This document shows positions 15,714 through 24,267 of a stretch of 29,662 nt of DNA, one piece after another (position 1 is the stretch's first letter; each line of letters opens with the position of its first letter). Under the pieces are notes generated by a model, which saw only the letters and a program-made list of their open reading frames with translations, searched no databases and was not told where the DNA came from. This stretch comes from Bacteroides sp. CAG:770 (GTDB taxonomy: Bacteria > Bacteroidota > Bacteroidia > Bacteroidales > UBA932). Where the stretch lies: NCBI GenBank assembly GCA_000435075.1, contig FR890599.1:1-29662 (forward strand), written 5' to 3'. Made by a program: the position numbers and the translations under genes.

Positions 15714-17093
15714 ATGATAGTAATGAAATTCGGCGGAACATCCGTAGCTGACAGCACGGCGATTTCGCGCACCATAGAAATCATTCGGAAGAAACTGACA
15801 GAACGTCCGATAGTCGTGGTATCTGCATTGTCCAAAGTGACAGACTTGCTCTACAAGATTTCGGACAAGGCGCGGGAACGCGACAAGAGCGGAGCGTATG
15901 AGCTTATGGCTCAGTTGCGTACACGGCATCTGACATTGGCGGAAGAACTTATCAACACCGACAGTTGCAACGCTTCTGAGCAGGACTGCGCGTCAATGCT
16001 GGAGGATGCGAAGGGCAGGATTAATACCATCTGCGACCGTCTGGAGCATTTCGTCGATGCGGTATGCGAACTGGGCGAGCTGTCCGACCGCAGCAAGGCT
16101 GTAATCATCGGAAACGGCGAATATCTCTCGTCGAACGTCATATGTCTCGCGATGAACGCCAGAGGAATTCGCACGCACCTGATGGACTCCAGAAGGATGA
16201 TAATCACTGACAATGTCTTCCTGAAAGGAGAGCCGAGGACGAAATTGACCACGGAGAAGGTCAATGCTGAGGTCAATGCAGAATACGTTGACTGCGAGGC
16301 TGTCATCACCCAAGGATTCGTATCGGAGACAGAAGACGGAGAGCCTACCGTCCTGGGAAGAGGAGGCTCTGACTACACGGCATCATTGATAGGAATGGCG
16401 GTAGGAGCCACCAGAATCGAGATATGGACGGATGTGGACGGCGTGAAGACGGCTGATCCGAGAAAGGTGGAGGGCACAAGGAGCCTGGAGCGGATTTCGT
16501 TCGAGGAGGCCGCCGAGATGGCTCATTTCGGGGCGAAGGTGCTGCATCCGATGACCATAGAGCCGGCGGTCAGGAAGAATATCCCGATCTATGTCCTGAA
16601 CTCGATGAACCCTGACGGAAAGGGCACGGTAATTCTCCAGAACTCCAAGATAGACGACGGCGTGAAGTCTGTTTCCAGCAAGGAGAACATTCTGGTAATC
16701 AATATCTTCTCCACGAAAATGATCAATGCCGCCGGCTTCCTTATGAGCGTGTTTGAAATCTTCAGCAGGAACAATGTATCGGTAGACCTCATCAGTACTT
16801 CGGAGGCGAACATCTCCGTCACGGTGGACGCTTCCCAGGACATCGACAAGGTCATCGAGGAACTGTCGTCATTCGCCGAGGTCTATGTGGACCGCGACAA
16901 GGCACAAGTCTCCGTCATCGGAAAGAATCTGGACAATGTCACAGGCATTCTAGAGAAGACTTTCGCCCCTCTGAGAGACTACAAGATATATATGATCTCC
17001 CAGGGAGCCTCGTACGTGAACATCAGCTTCATCGTGGACCGCTCGGCAATGGACACCGTGGTGTCGCTGCTTCACAAGAGCCTGTTCAGATAA
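15714..17093 (+). CDS. lysC: Aspartate kinase
   Basis: The 459-residue monofunctional aspartokinase phosphorylates L-aspartate, the first step to lysine, diaminopimelate, threonine and methionine. The family start motif KFGGTSVAD is at residues 5-13. The substrate loop GFVSETEDGEPTVLGRGGSDYTA (about 203-225, in two blocks) and WTDVDGVKTADPR (about 240-252) complete the amino-acid kinase domain. The C-terminal part (about 305-459) has two ACT domains, so end-product feedback control is likely. The start at 15714 is chosen because MIVMKFGG is the common form; the ATG at 15723 is an alternative. There is no fused homoserine dehydrogenase. It ends 5 bases from the end of the convergent maturase gene, leaving no room for a terminator between them. 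Confidence 0.95.
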   Translation: MIVMKFGGTSVADSTAISRTIEIIRKKLTERPIVVVSALSKVTDLLYKISDKARERDKSGAYELMAQLRTRHLTLAEELINTDSCNASEQDCASMLEDAKGRINTICDRLEHFVDAVCELGELSDRSKAVIIGNGEYLSSNVICLAMNARGIRTHLMDSRRMIITDNVFLKGEPRTKLTTEKVNAEVNAEYVDCEAVITQGFVSETEDGEPTVLGRGGSDYTASLIGMAVGATRIEIWTDVDGVKTADPRKVEGTRSLERISFEEAAEMAHFGAKVLHPMTIEPAVRKNIPIYVLNSMNPDGKGTVILQNSKIDDGVKSVSSKENILVINIFSTKMINAAGFLMSVFEIFSRNNVSVDLISTSEANISVTVDASQDIDKVIEELSSFAEVYVDRDKAQVSVIGKNLDNVTGILEKTFAPLRDYKIYMISQGASYVNISFIVDRSAMDTVVSLLHKSLFR

Positions 17094-17098
17094 GCTCG

Positions 17099-18364
17099 TC
17101 ACATAGACATTATATCTGATGCGGGGTGCTGCTGCTGAAGCAGTTCCCGCATTTTTTTCATATACGGCTCAGTATGCTTGTAGAACATCTGCAGCCCGAC
17201 GCAGAGGGAATTGAGTCCCTCCTCTCCCGTCTTTGTCTTGGAAAAACGGTGCTTAGGACATTCGCCGTTGCAGAGATGCACCCATTCGCAGCGGCGACAT
17301 TGAGACGGAAGAGAATTGCGCTTGGCGATGCCGAATGACACAGCCTTGTCTGACTGCATCATTGTCCTGAGGCTCGACGAGGGTACGTTGCCCAGCAGAT
17401 ATTCCGGGTACACGAAATGGTCGCACGCATAGATATCTCCATTGTGCTCGACCACTGCATTGGAGCCGCAAGTCTCGCAGAATGAGCACGTTCCCGGAGT
17501 CACTCCGCAATATGAAGCCAATGTGGCGTCGAACATCCCGACGAAATACCGCCCCACATCCGTCTTTACCCAGACATCGAATATATCGCAAAGGAATCTG
17601 CCGTAGCCAATGTCGCTCACTGACCAAGAGCCGAAGCCGTCTCCTCCATATTCGGGGGCGACGACCGACGGGCGGGCATTGTCCACCCTGCGACCTTTTG
17701 CATTGACCTGGTACCGAACTTTCTCGACGACGGGGAGGAACTGCATGAACTGGCTCCCGAGCGACTTGAGGAACTGGTAAATTTCGACGCCCCGCCCCTC
17801 CGAAGCCTTGGACACCGCCGTCAATGTGTTGAATTGCACGCCTCCGCGTATCAATGTCACCAGCCCACGCATCACTTTGTCGAATGACGGGATGCCGGTC
17901 TTGCTGCTTCGGTACGCGTCGTGGACATATTGCGGTCCGTCAATGGAGATGCCGACGAGGAAGCCGTTGGAGGCAAAGAGGTCCGCCCATTCAGGAGTCA
18001 CGAGGGTACCGTTGGTCTGAAGCGTGTTATGGACGACCTTGCCATCGGCATATTTACGCTCCAGCGCAATGGCTTTCCGATAGAAGTCAATGCCTGCCAG
18101 CAGTGGCTCTCCGCCGTGCCAGTTGAACGTGACCTCGGGCACATCGCACGAGCCGATGTAGTCGCTGATGACTTTTTCGAGGAGTTCTTCCGACATTATC
18201 GGCTCTCTGCCGCCGTAAAGCGATGCCTTGTCCAGATAGTAGCAGTAGCGGCAATCCAGATTGCACAGGGAACCGGCGGGCTTGAGCATTATGTTGAAGG
18301 CTGCGGGTCCTGTCATCTTGACGGCATCCGCCAGTGTTATCGTTTTCTTGAATGAGTCTTCCAT
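17099..18364 (-). CDS. Anaerobic sulfatase-maturating enzyme (radical SAM, SPASM)
   Basis: The protein has 421 residues from the chosen start. It oxidises the active-site Ser or Cys of sulfatases to C-alpha-formylglycine without oxygen. The radical-SAM cluster motif CNLDCRYCYYL is near residues 34-44, followed by the SAM-binding FNWHGGEPLL. The C-terminal SPASM region holds two cysteine-rich sets, CGVTPGTCSFCETCG with CDHF, and CRRCEWVHLCNGECPKH, binding two auxiliary iron-sulfur clusters. An upstream in-frame ATG at 18442 would add 26 residues, but MEDSFKK places the motif at the usual distance. The likely client is the serine-type sulfatase encoded divergently 337 bases away. Function is clear from family features; the pairing is inference from context. 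Confidence 0.93.
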   Translation of the reverse strand: MEDSFKKTITLADAVKMTGPAAFNIMLKPAGSLCNLDCRYCYYLDKASLYGGREPIMSEELLEKVISDYIGSCDVPEVTFNWHGGEPLLAGIDFYRKAIALERKYADGKVVHNTLQTNGTLVTPEWADLFASNGFLVGISIDGPQYVHDAYRSSKTGIPSFDKVMRGLVTLIRGGVQFNTLTAVSKASEGRGVEIYQFLKSLGSQFMQFLPVVEKVRYQVNAKGRRVDNARPSVVAPEYGGDGFGSWSVSDIGYGRFLCDIFDVWVKTDVGRYFVGMFDATLASYCGVTPGTCSFCETCGSNAVVEHNGDIYACDHFVYPEYLLGNVPSSSLRTMMQSDKAVSFGIAKRNSLPSQCRRCEWVHLCNGECPKHRFSKTKTGEEGLNSLCVGLQMFYKHTEPYMKKMRELLQQQHPASDIMSM

Positions 18365-18701
18365 ACCGCAAAGATAACCCTTTTCACGGATAATCGCCGT
18401 CACAATCCCCAAAACGCTTCCGCCTCTCCCCGCTTTGCGCATTACGCTAAATTAATTGGGCTAAAGTTGTTAGAGACAACAGAATAGCTAAGAAGCCAAC
18501 AATTAGTTATGTGTATTTTCCGATATCAGGGCATCTTTATAATGTAGGATTTTACCAGCCTATATATATTCGCAACTTATACAGCAATTTCAAAAGATTC
18601 TATTTTGGGACTTTAAATCACAAGTAAAACGAAATTTTGAAATAAGAACCTGTTTTTTGAAAAAAAGCGTAACTTCGTAGCGAAAGTAAAACAACTTACG
18701 A
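18365..18701. other. Divergent intergenic region, maturase / sulfatase
   Basis: The 337-base gap is strongly AT-rich between 18443 and 18701. It contains the maturase -7 candidate (18369-18376) and a small inverted repeat GTTGT/ACAAC near 18468-18482. A near-consensus -7 element TAACTTCG (18670-18677) lies before the sulfatase. I see no ORF, RNA gene or terminator. Confidence 0.5.
18369..18376 (-). promoter_or_regulatory. Candidate -7 element of the maturase gene, implying a leaderless mRNA
   Basis: The minus strand reads TATCTTTG, a full consensus match, only 4 bases before the chosen ATG. If it is used, the transcript would begin at or next to the start codon. No TTG is found at the right -33 distance, so the assignment is uncertain. 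Confidence 0.35.
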
Positions 18702-20246
18702 ATGAAAGGAAAAACGATTTTCGGACTTGCGGCGCTTCCTGTCGTCGCCGGAGCTTGCGCTAATGCAAAACAGGAACCTCAGAAGCCTAACATATTGCTA
18801 ATCATAGCCGACGACCTCGGAATAGGAGACGTGAGCGCCTACGGATATGGAGCCATCCCTACTCCACACATCGACTCACTCGCTTCGGAAGGCGTACTTT
18901 TCAACAACGCTTACGCAACATCAGCGACATCGACTCCGAGCCGCTACGGAATCCTCACCGGAGAGTACCCGTGGCGAAACGCAAACGCAAGAATCCTTCC
19001 GGGAGACGCACCACTGCTGATTTCTCCGTCATTGCCGACCGTACCTAAGATGATGCAAGCCAATGGATACCAGACCGGTGCCATAGGGAAATGGCATCTC
19101 GGAATGGGTGACGGCAACCTTGACTGGAACAAGCATATCAGCCCTTGCGCAAATGACATAGGATTCGACTACTCTTGCCTTATCGCAGCGACTAACGACC
19201 GTGTACCTACAGTCTATGTAGAGAACGGAAACGTGCTCGGACTAGATCCAGACGACCCTATCGAGGTCAGCTACGAACACAACTTCCCTGGAGAGCCAGA
19301 TGGAAAGAAGGATCTCGATATGATACGTATGATGTGGGACCATCATCATAACGAAGCCATTATCAACGGAATACCGCGCATCGGCTATATGCGTGGCGGA
19401 AAGAAGGCAATCTGGACAGACGAGGATATGGCTGACTACTTCGCGGACAAAGTGAAGAACTACATCGACACGAGAGACGAGAGCAAGCCTTTCTTCCTCT
19501 ATTACGGTCTCCATCAGCCGCACGTTCCGCGCACTCCTAACCAGAGATTTGTAGGTGCGACGAACCTCGGGCCTCGCGGGGATGCAGTGGTAGAGGCGGA
19601 CTGGTGCGTTGGCGAGGTTATCAATTACCTCAAGAAGAAAGGGATCCTGGACAATACTCTCGTAATCTTCACATCCGACAATGGTCCTGTCCTTCAGGAC
19701 GGATATGTGGACCAGGCTTATGAGCACAGGAACGACCACGACGCATACGGAAAGCTCCGCGGCGGAAAATATAGCCTCTATGACGGCGGTGCCCACGTAC
19801 CAATGCTCGTGTACTGGAAAGGACATACCCTCAATATGGTGTCCAACGAACTCGTGTCGCAGCTTGACTGCTATGCGTCACTGGCATCATTGATCGGTGC
19901 TGAGACTCCTGACAGTCTCGACTCCCAGAACTATATGGATGCTTTCCTCGGCAAGGGAAAGGGCAGAGAGTCTCTCATCGTAGAGGCAAAGAGCCGTCTG
20001 GCAATGAGAAAAGGCGATTATATCATGATTCCTCCTTACTACGGACCGGCTTACAGAAAGACCAAGAAGGTGGACCTGGGCAATGTTCCTGACTATGTTC
20101 TGTTCGATGTTGTCAATGACCGCGGACAAGAGCATGACATCGCAGCCGAGAAGCCAGAGGTGCTCGAGGAGATGAAGAAGGAGTTCCACGATTTCGTAGG
20201 CAGCTACTACGACATCGACATCACCGAGAAGCTCAAGAATTATTAG
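18702..20246 (+). CDS. Serine-type sulfatase (lipoprotein)
   Basis: This 514-residue S1-family sulfatase hydrolyses a sulfate ester. The N-terminus has a signal peptide with a possible lipobox VVAGAC (Cys19). The catalytic signature is S77-T-P-S-R81 followed by YGILTGEYPW; the first residue is Ser rather than Cys, the form processed by anaerobic maturases. Metal-binding Asp37-Asp38 (IADDLG), the IGKWHLG block and the late SDNGP motif are intact, as is KLRGGKYSLYDGG. Length is normal. It lies divergent from the maturase gene that probably activates it. The substrate could be a host or algal sulfated glycan; no polysaccharide-utilisation SusC/SusD pair is visible nearby. Its stop overlaps by 4 bases the end of a transposase remnant on the other strand. 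Confidence 0.94.
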   Translation: MKGKTIFGLAALPVVAGACANAKQEPQKPNILLIIADDLGIGDVSAYGYGAIPTPHIDSLASEGVLFNNAYATSATSTPSRYGILTGEYPWRNANARILPGDAPLLISPSLPTVPKMMQANGYQTGAIGKWHLGMGDGNLDWNKHISPCANDIGFDYSCLIAATNDRVPTVYVENGNVLGLDPDDPIEVSYEHNFPGEPDGKKDLDMIRMMWDHHHNEAIINGIPRIGYMRGGKKAIWTDEDMADYFADKVKNYIDTRDESKPFFLYYGLHQPHVPRTPNQRFVGATNLGPRGDAVVEADWCVGEVINYLKKKGILDNTLVIFTSDNGPVLQDGYVDQAYEHRNDHDAYGKLRGGKYSLYDGGAHVPMLVYWKGHTLNMVSNELVSQLDCYASLASLIGAETPDSLDSQNYMDAFLGKGKGRESLIVEAKSRLAMRKGDYIMIPPYYGPAYRKTKKVDLGNVPDYVLFDVVNDRGQEHDIAAEKPEVLEEMKKEFHDFVGSYYDIDITEKLKNY

Positions 20247-20488
20247 TCAATAAGTTCAAATAGATAAGCAAGAGTCTGGTCAAAGTACGTTTTAAGCAGG
20301 TCTCGTGGATCATATGATGGTCTTCCCATCGTCTCAGGTATAGCTTTGGCAAATCCAAGTCGTTCGAGATTCAGAGAATCAACGAAGGCATCAAACAAAC
20401 GCACCGGGCAATCGCTCTCAACATAATCGTCCAAATACTCAGGAAAGAGCAAGGCTTCGTTTCGTTTGGCTTTCTCAATATATCTCAT
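20243..20488 (-). pseudogene. Remnant of an IS1182-like transposase (N-terminus only)
   Basis: The 81-residue ORF begins MRYIEKAKRNEALLFPEYLDDYV and continues with RLFDAFVDSLNLERLGF and GRPSYDPRDLLK, the recognisable N-terminal domain of IS1182/IS5-group transposases. Such proteins usually have about 450-550 residues. Similarity ends at DLLK (about base 20281) and the frame stops 13 residues later at the sulfatase end, so the catalytic DDE region is missing. Terminal inverted repeats could not be found. It marks an old insertion followed by deletion. It carries no CATTGAC word. Confidence 0.75.
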
Positions 20489-20609
20489 TTGCGTATCTTC
20501 TTAACTATTATAAAGTTACGAAAATAATCGCATATTTCAGGTCATTCTTCCGCAGACGCAGCTGCATCAGGTTAGATTCCGTAAATATAATAAAAAAATC
20601 AAATATGCA

Positions 20610-20660
20610 AACAAAGCCGCGCACAAGACTTGGAATCCTGCGCGCGGCTTTGTTACATAT
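20610..20660. terminator. Strong terminator downstream of htpG
   Basis: AACAAAGCCGCGC (20610-20622) and GCGCGGCTTTGTT (20642-20654) form a perfect 13-bp, GC-rich stem with a 19-base loop. The minus-strand side is followed by T-rich sequence, so it ends htpG transcription; the symmetric stem may also stop reading from the left. Confidence 0.85.
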
Positions 20661-20670
20661 AATCTTCAAG

Positions 20671-20683
20671 TTCCGCAAGTGCG
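20671..20683. repeat. Repeated 13-mer TTCCGCAAGTGCG, copy 1
   Basis: The 13-mer lies 10 bases beyond the htpG stop codon. An identical copy is at 24247-24259, 8 bases beyond the acyl-CoA synthetase stop. Each has a small GCGC-type hairpin (CGC-AAGT-GCG). The shared position just after a minus-strand stop codon suggests a 3'-end signal. Confidence 0.45.
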
Positions 20684-20693
20684 AAACACCGAA

Positions 20694-22742
20694 TTATTTC
20701 AGATACGCATCGCTTACGACTTTCTGGCTGCGGGCGATGAAATCGCTCAGAGCCTTGCCCTTGAGAAGACCATTGGCAAGAAGAGCCAGGTCAGTAAGCT
20801 GCTGGAGAACCTCATTCTTGGAAGCGAACTCCTCAATTTCTGCCTTGTGGGCAGTATGAGCGGCTTCCTTGGCCTCACGTACCGCAGACTTGGCATCCTC
20901 GGCAGCCTTCTTTTGCTCATCAGTGGCCTCCTTGGCCTCGCCTGCTTTGATTACTTCTGGATCAGCCTCTGCGACAACCTCCTGCGGCTTTACCTCAGCC
21001 TTCTCAGCCTCAAGAATCTTGGCAATAACAGGATTCTCGGCATTGACAGTAATATTATAGGAAGCAGGCATGTTGCCATAGAAATTCAGGCCGCCGCCCA
21101 TGGCACTCATCTCACGATAACGACGCATGAACTCATTCTGAGTAATGATAATCGGCTCGCCGGTCTCACCGAGATTGTCAGCCTGGACATAATATTCATA
21201 CTCCTTAGGAAGGACAGCCTTGAACAAGTCAGAGATATCATTCTTCTCATTCTCAGAGAGTTCCAGTTTCTTCCTGTCCTCCTTAGGGATGAGATTGTCT
21301 ATCGCATCAGAATCCACACGGCAGAACCTGCAATCCGTCAGCTTCTGCTCAAGGAGATTCACGAAGTGTGAATCGAGTTCGCAATCCATGAGAAGCACGT
21401 CATAGCCCTTGTTCTTTGCACCCTCAATGAAAGAGTACTGGGACTCCACATCGGTAGCATAAAGGTAAACCACCTTCTTGTCCTTGTCGGTCTGCTCTGC
21501 CTCGATAGCCTTCCTGTACTCATCGAAACTGAAATACTTGCCGTCAGTATTCTTCAGAAGAGCGAACTTCATAGCCCTCTCGCAGAACTTCTCGTCTGAA
21601 AGCATGCCATACTCGATAAAGAGTTTGAGGTTATCCCATTTCTCTTCCAGAGACTTCCTTTCAGTATTGAAAATCTCCTCAAGTCTGTCAGCGACCTTCT
21701 TGGTGATGTATCCTGAAATCTTCTTCACATTGGAATCACTCTGAAGGTAACTTCTGGAAACGTTCAGCGGAATATCCGGAGAATCAATCACACCATGAAG
21801 CAGTGTAAGGAAGTCAGGGACAATGTTATCCACATGGTCGGTCACGAACATCTGGTTGCAGTACAACTGGATCTTGTTCTTCTCGATAGCCATTCTCTCC
21901 TTGATCTTAGGGAAGTAGAGAATACCTGTCAGGTGGAACGGATAGTCCACATTCAGGTGGATGTAGAAAAGCGGATCCTCATAGGTAGGATACAGGGCCT
22001 TGTAGAAGTTCATGTAATCCTCTTTCTTCAGGTCAGCCGGCTTGCGTGTCCAGAGAGGCTCCACACTGTTGATGACCTTGTCCTTGTCCGTATCGACATA
22101 TTTTCCGTCCTTCCACTCCTGTTCCTTGCCGAACACGATCGGGAACGGCATGAACTTACAGTATTTGCTGAGGAGCTGTTCGATTTTTCCCTTGGAAGCG
22201 TACTCTGTAGAGTCATCATCGAGATAAAGTGTGATGACAGTTCCCCTGTCAGTCTTGTCACACTCGCCCATCTCGTACTCAGGGCTGCCGTCACATGACC
22301 ATTTGACAGCCTTTGCGCCATCCTTCCAGGAAAGGGTCTCGATAGTCACCTTCTTGGAAACCATGAATGCCGAATAGAATCCGAGACCGAAATGTCCTAT
22401 GATATTGCCGATCTGATCCTTGTATTTCTCGAGGAACTCGCCTGCTGAAGAGAATGCAATCTGATTTATATATTTGTCCACCTCTTCCTCAGTCATACCG
22501 ATACCGCGGTCAATGATTCTGAGTTCTTTCTTGTCTTCATCAAGTTCAATCTTCACGAAAAGGTCTCCCAGAACGCCCTTGAAATCGCCTGAAGAAGCAA
22601 GTGCCTTCATCTTTTCGGTAGCATCCACTGCATTGGCCACAAGTTCCCTGAGGAATATCTCATGATCGGAATACAGGAACTGCTTGATCACCGGGAATAT
22701 ATTTTCCGTAGTGACACCTATTTTACCTTTCATCTCTGCCAT
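20694..22742 (-). CDS. htpG: Molecular chaperone HtpG (Hsp90)
   Basis: This 682-residue cytoplasmic Hsp90 is an ATP-driven dimeric chaperone. The GHKL ATPase domain shows the N-box with Glu33, Asn37 and Asp40 (FLRELVANAVDA), the RGIGM loop (IDRGIGMTEEEV) and the GHFGLGFYSAFMVS lid segment. Middle-domain features include YFPKIKERM, VDNIVPDFL and LNVSRSYLQSD with the catalytic arginine. It is about 60 residues longer than the E. coli protein, mostly because of an Ala/Glu/Lys-rich, coiled-coil-like insert at about residues 578-645 in the C-terminal dimerisation domain. It has its own strong terminator. The upstream promoter is not clear, because the preceding terminator lies only about 30 bases before the ATG. 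Confidence 0.97.
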   Translation of the reverse strand: MAEMKGKIGVTTENIFPVIKQFLYSDHEIFLRELVANAVDATEKMKALASSGDFKGVLGDLFVKIELDEDKKELRIIDRGIGMTEEEVDKYINQIAFSSAGEFLEKYKDQIGNIIGHFGLGFYSAFMVSKKVTIETLSWKDGAKAVKWSCDGSPEYEMGECDKTDRGTVITLYLDDDSTEYASKGKIEQLLSKYCKFMPFPIVFGKEQEWKDGKYVDTDKDKVINSVEPLWTRKPADLKKEDYMNFYKALYPTYEDPLFYIHLNVDYPFHLTGILYFPKIKERMAIEKNKIQLYCNQMFVTDHVDNIVPDFLTLLHGVIDSPDIPLNVSRSYLQSDSNVKKISGYITKKVADRLEEIFNTERKSLEEKWDNLKLFIEYGMLSDEKFCERAMKFALLKNTDGKYFSFDEYRKAIEAEQTDKDKKVVYLYATDVESQYSFIEGAKNKGYDVLLMDCELDSHFVNLLEQKLTDCRFCRVDSDAIDNLIPKEDRKKLELSENEKNDISDLFKAVLPKEYEYYVQADNLGETGEPIIITQNEFMRRYREMSAMGGGLNFYGNMPASYNITVNAENPVIAKILEAEKAEVKPQEVVAEADPEVIKAGEAKEATDEQKKAAEDAKSAVREAKEAAHTAHKAEIEEFASKNEVLQQLTDLALLANGLLKGKALSDFIARSQKVVSDAYLK

Positions 22743-22764
22743 AATATTTATGTTTTAGTTATTC

Positions 22765-22794
22765 AAAAAAATACCGCCCGGAATACCCGGACGG
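22765..22794 (-). terminator. Terminator of the lipoprotein gene upstream of htpG
   Basis: CCGCCCGG (22774-22781) pairs with CCGGACGG (22787-22794) with one mismatch. On the minus strand the hairpin is followed by a run of seven T. It separates the 22871-23554 gene from htpG. Confidence 0.6.
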
Positions 22795-22870
22795 CAGTAT
22801 AAAAGTCAAATAACGTTCCAATCAGATTGTCATGACATTTTGTCAGAAGGATTCAGCCGGATGACCGTCT

Positions 22871-23554
22871 CTAGAACGACTTCACATATTGTATGGACCC
22901 GTCTTTAAGATACGTGGCCTCCATTGTGTCCAACACTTTTCCCCGACAGCGGAACGACAATGAAAGTGCACCTGTGCACAAAGCTTCCTGATTACGGAAA
23001 GAACCCGGATATTTCCAGGACACAAGCATATCTTCAGTCCTGAATCCAAGAGTATAGTCAGATGCCTCGAACCTCTCCCCCTCAAATGAAATCTTCCACG
23101 GATGATGGACAGTTCCAGGTCCTACCTCCTCTGTCATCTCAGCTGTCAGTTCGAAATTGTACCGGTAGTTCTTATGGGCGTCACCGTCTTTCTTCGTCAC
23201 TTTCCAGACATTGCCTTCCTGCCTGATATTGAAAGTTCTGTGCGATATCGACCAGAGGGTATCCCGACCTGAAATCATACATTCCAGCGGACCGGCCTTC
23301 ACACCATTGGTATCGACTATCACATATGTGCCACCGGTAAGAGGAACGTTCAATGTCTCCTTAAGGCGAAGGACATAATCCAGGGTAAAAATCGAATTCC
23401 TGGCAACTTCTTCCATGATGTCATCAGAATAATGCTCATAATACTGGCGGTTATATTCATATTGGCCCCAGAATCTGGTTTCGTCTTCATCGCATCTGGA
23501 CATGCAGGATGACATCAGAATTCCTGCAAACAAAACAAATAATATCTTCTTCAT
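22871..23554 (-). CDS. Hypothetical lipoprotein, 227 residues
   Basis: The N-terminus MKKILFVLFAGILMSSC is a lipoprotein signal with lipobox LMSSC (Cys17), so the protein is membrane-anchored, probably in the outer membrane. The rest is beta-rich, with alternating charged strands and several Trp/Tyr positions such as HPWKISFEGERFEASDYTLGF. I see no known domain or catalytic motif. It begins 11 bases after the stop of the outer-membrane barrel gene at 23566-24186, so the two form an operon and may act together at the outer membrane. A terminator follows. Function unknown. Confidence 0.75.
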   Translation of the reverse strand: MKKILFVLFAGILMSSCMSRCDEDETRFWGQYEYNRQYYEHYSDDIMEEVARNSIFTLDYVLRLKETLNVPLTGGTYVIVDTNGVKAGPLECMISGRDTLWSISHRTFNIRQEGNVWKVTKKDGDAHKNYRYNFELTAEMTEEVGPGTVHHPWKISFEGERFEASDYTLGFRTEDMLVSWKYPGSFRNQEALCTGALSLSFRCRGKVLDTMEATYLKDGSIQYVKSF

Positions 23555-23565
23555 ACTGAGTTATT

Positions 23566-24186
23566 TTAGAATTTATAACCGACTCCGAAATTGATTCCGT
23601 TGAAAATCTTTCCGAATATCAATTCCGCCTTACCGTAAACCTTGCCTCCAAGCGTGTAGGATAAAGGTTTTATCTGATACTCGAATGCCACGTTCTGCGG
23701 ACAACCCTCATAGAATCCGGCACCGAGTTCTACTGATCCTGACAATGTGGAAAGCCTGGTCATCAAATAGTAGAACCTGACTTCCGGCATCACATAGGCT
23801 GCAAAAGATTTCGTATATATAGGCTTCACTTTCTTCAGTCCATGATAGACATCACCGGATACGACAGAAAGAGACAGGTCCGCTCCGACGGCGATACGAC
23901 TTGCGACCCTGACCTCGAAAAGCACAGAATAAAGACCCGAATACCTCACATTGCGCACGGCATCCGAATACATGTCCGCAACCATGTGATTTTCAAAATT
24001 CTTGAACGAACCGTTGTCTCTGAAGAGAACGCAATGATGATTCAGTTCACCTGCGGCAGCATTGACAGAAACATCGAATTTGAACGGCCTTATGGGCCTG
24101 AATGCCAAGAGGTCCTGAGACATTGACAAAGAAACGGCTGCCACGATTGCGGCAGCCGATAAGAATTTTCTCATCTTCCCGCTCAT
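23566..24186 (-). CDS. Outer-membrane beta-barrel protein, 206 residues
   Basis: A signal peptide (KMRKFLSAAAIVAAVSLSMS, cleavage near LLAF) precedes alternating hydrophobic strands with turn residues, such as SGLYSVLFEVRVASRIAVGADLSL, RFYYLMTRLST and GSVELGAGF, and the chain ends in GVGYKF. A C-terminal aromatic residue after a last amphipathic strand is a feature of outer-membrane barrels. The size fits an eight-stranded barrel of the OmpA/OmpW kind. Start: either the ATG at 24186 or the in-frame one at 24174. It is the first gene of a two-gene operon with the lipoprotein at 22871-23554. Role unknown: adhesion, small-molecule passage and envelope stability are all possible. Confidence 0.75.
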   Translation of the reverse strand: MSGKMRKFLSAAAIVAAVSLSMSQDLLAFRPIRPFKFDVSVNAAAGELNHHCVLFRDNGSFKNFENHMVADMYSDAVRNVRYSGLYSVLFEVRVASRIAVGADLSLSVVSGDVYHGLKKVKPIYTKSFAAYVMPEVRFYYLMTRLSTLSGSVELGAGFYEGCPQNVAFEYQIKPLSYTLGGKVYGKAELIFGKIFNGINFGVGYKF

Positions 24187-24246
24187 AATATGTTGTTGGT
24201 TAAAATCCGAAACATAGATGCAGGAAATCTGGAAAATGTTGCATTC

Positions 24247-24259
24247 TTCCGCAAGTGCG
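24247..24259. repeat. Repeated 13-mer TTCCGCAAGTGCG, copy 2
   Basis: Identical to 20671-20683 and again positioned just after a minus-strand stop codon, here that of the acyl-CoA synthetase. One further base extends the hairpin to CCGC-AAGT-GCGG. There is no T tract, so it is not a standard intrinsic terminator. Confidence 0.45.
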
Positions 24260-24267
24260 GACAGAAA

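Noticed and set aside
18365..18442. Longer start for the sulfatase maturase
   Set aside because: The 26 extra residues are Arg/Gly-rich and include the likely promoter element; the family normally starts shortly before the first cysteine motif.
24253..24260. AAGTGCGG, the core of the Pasteurellaceae uptake sequence
   Set aside because: It occurs only as part of the 13-mer repeat and is not dispersed; with one or two copies it is a coincidence.
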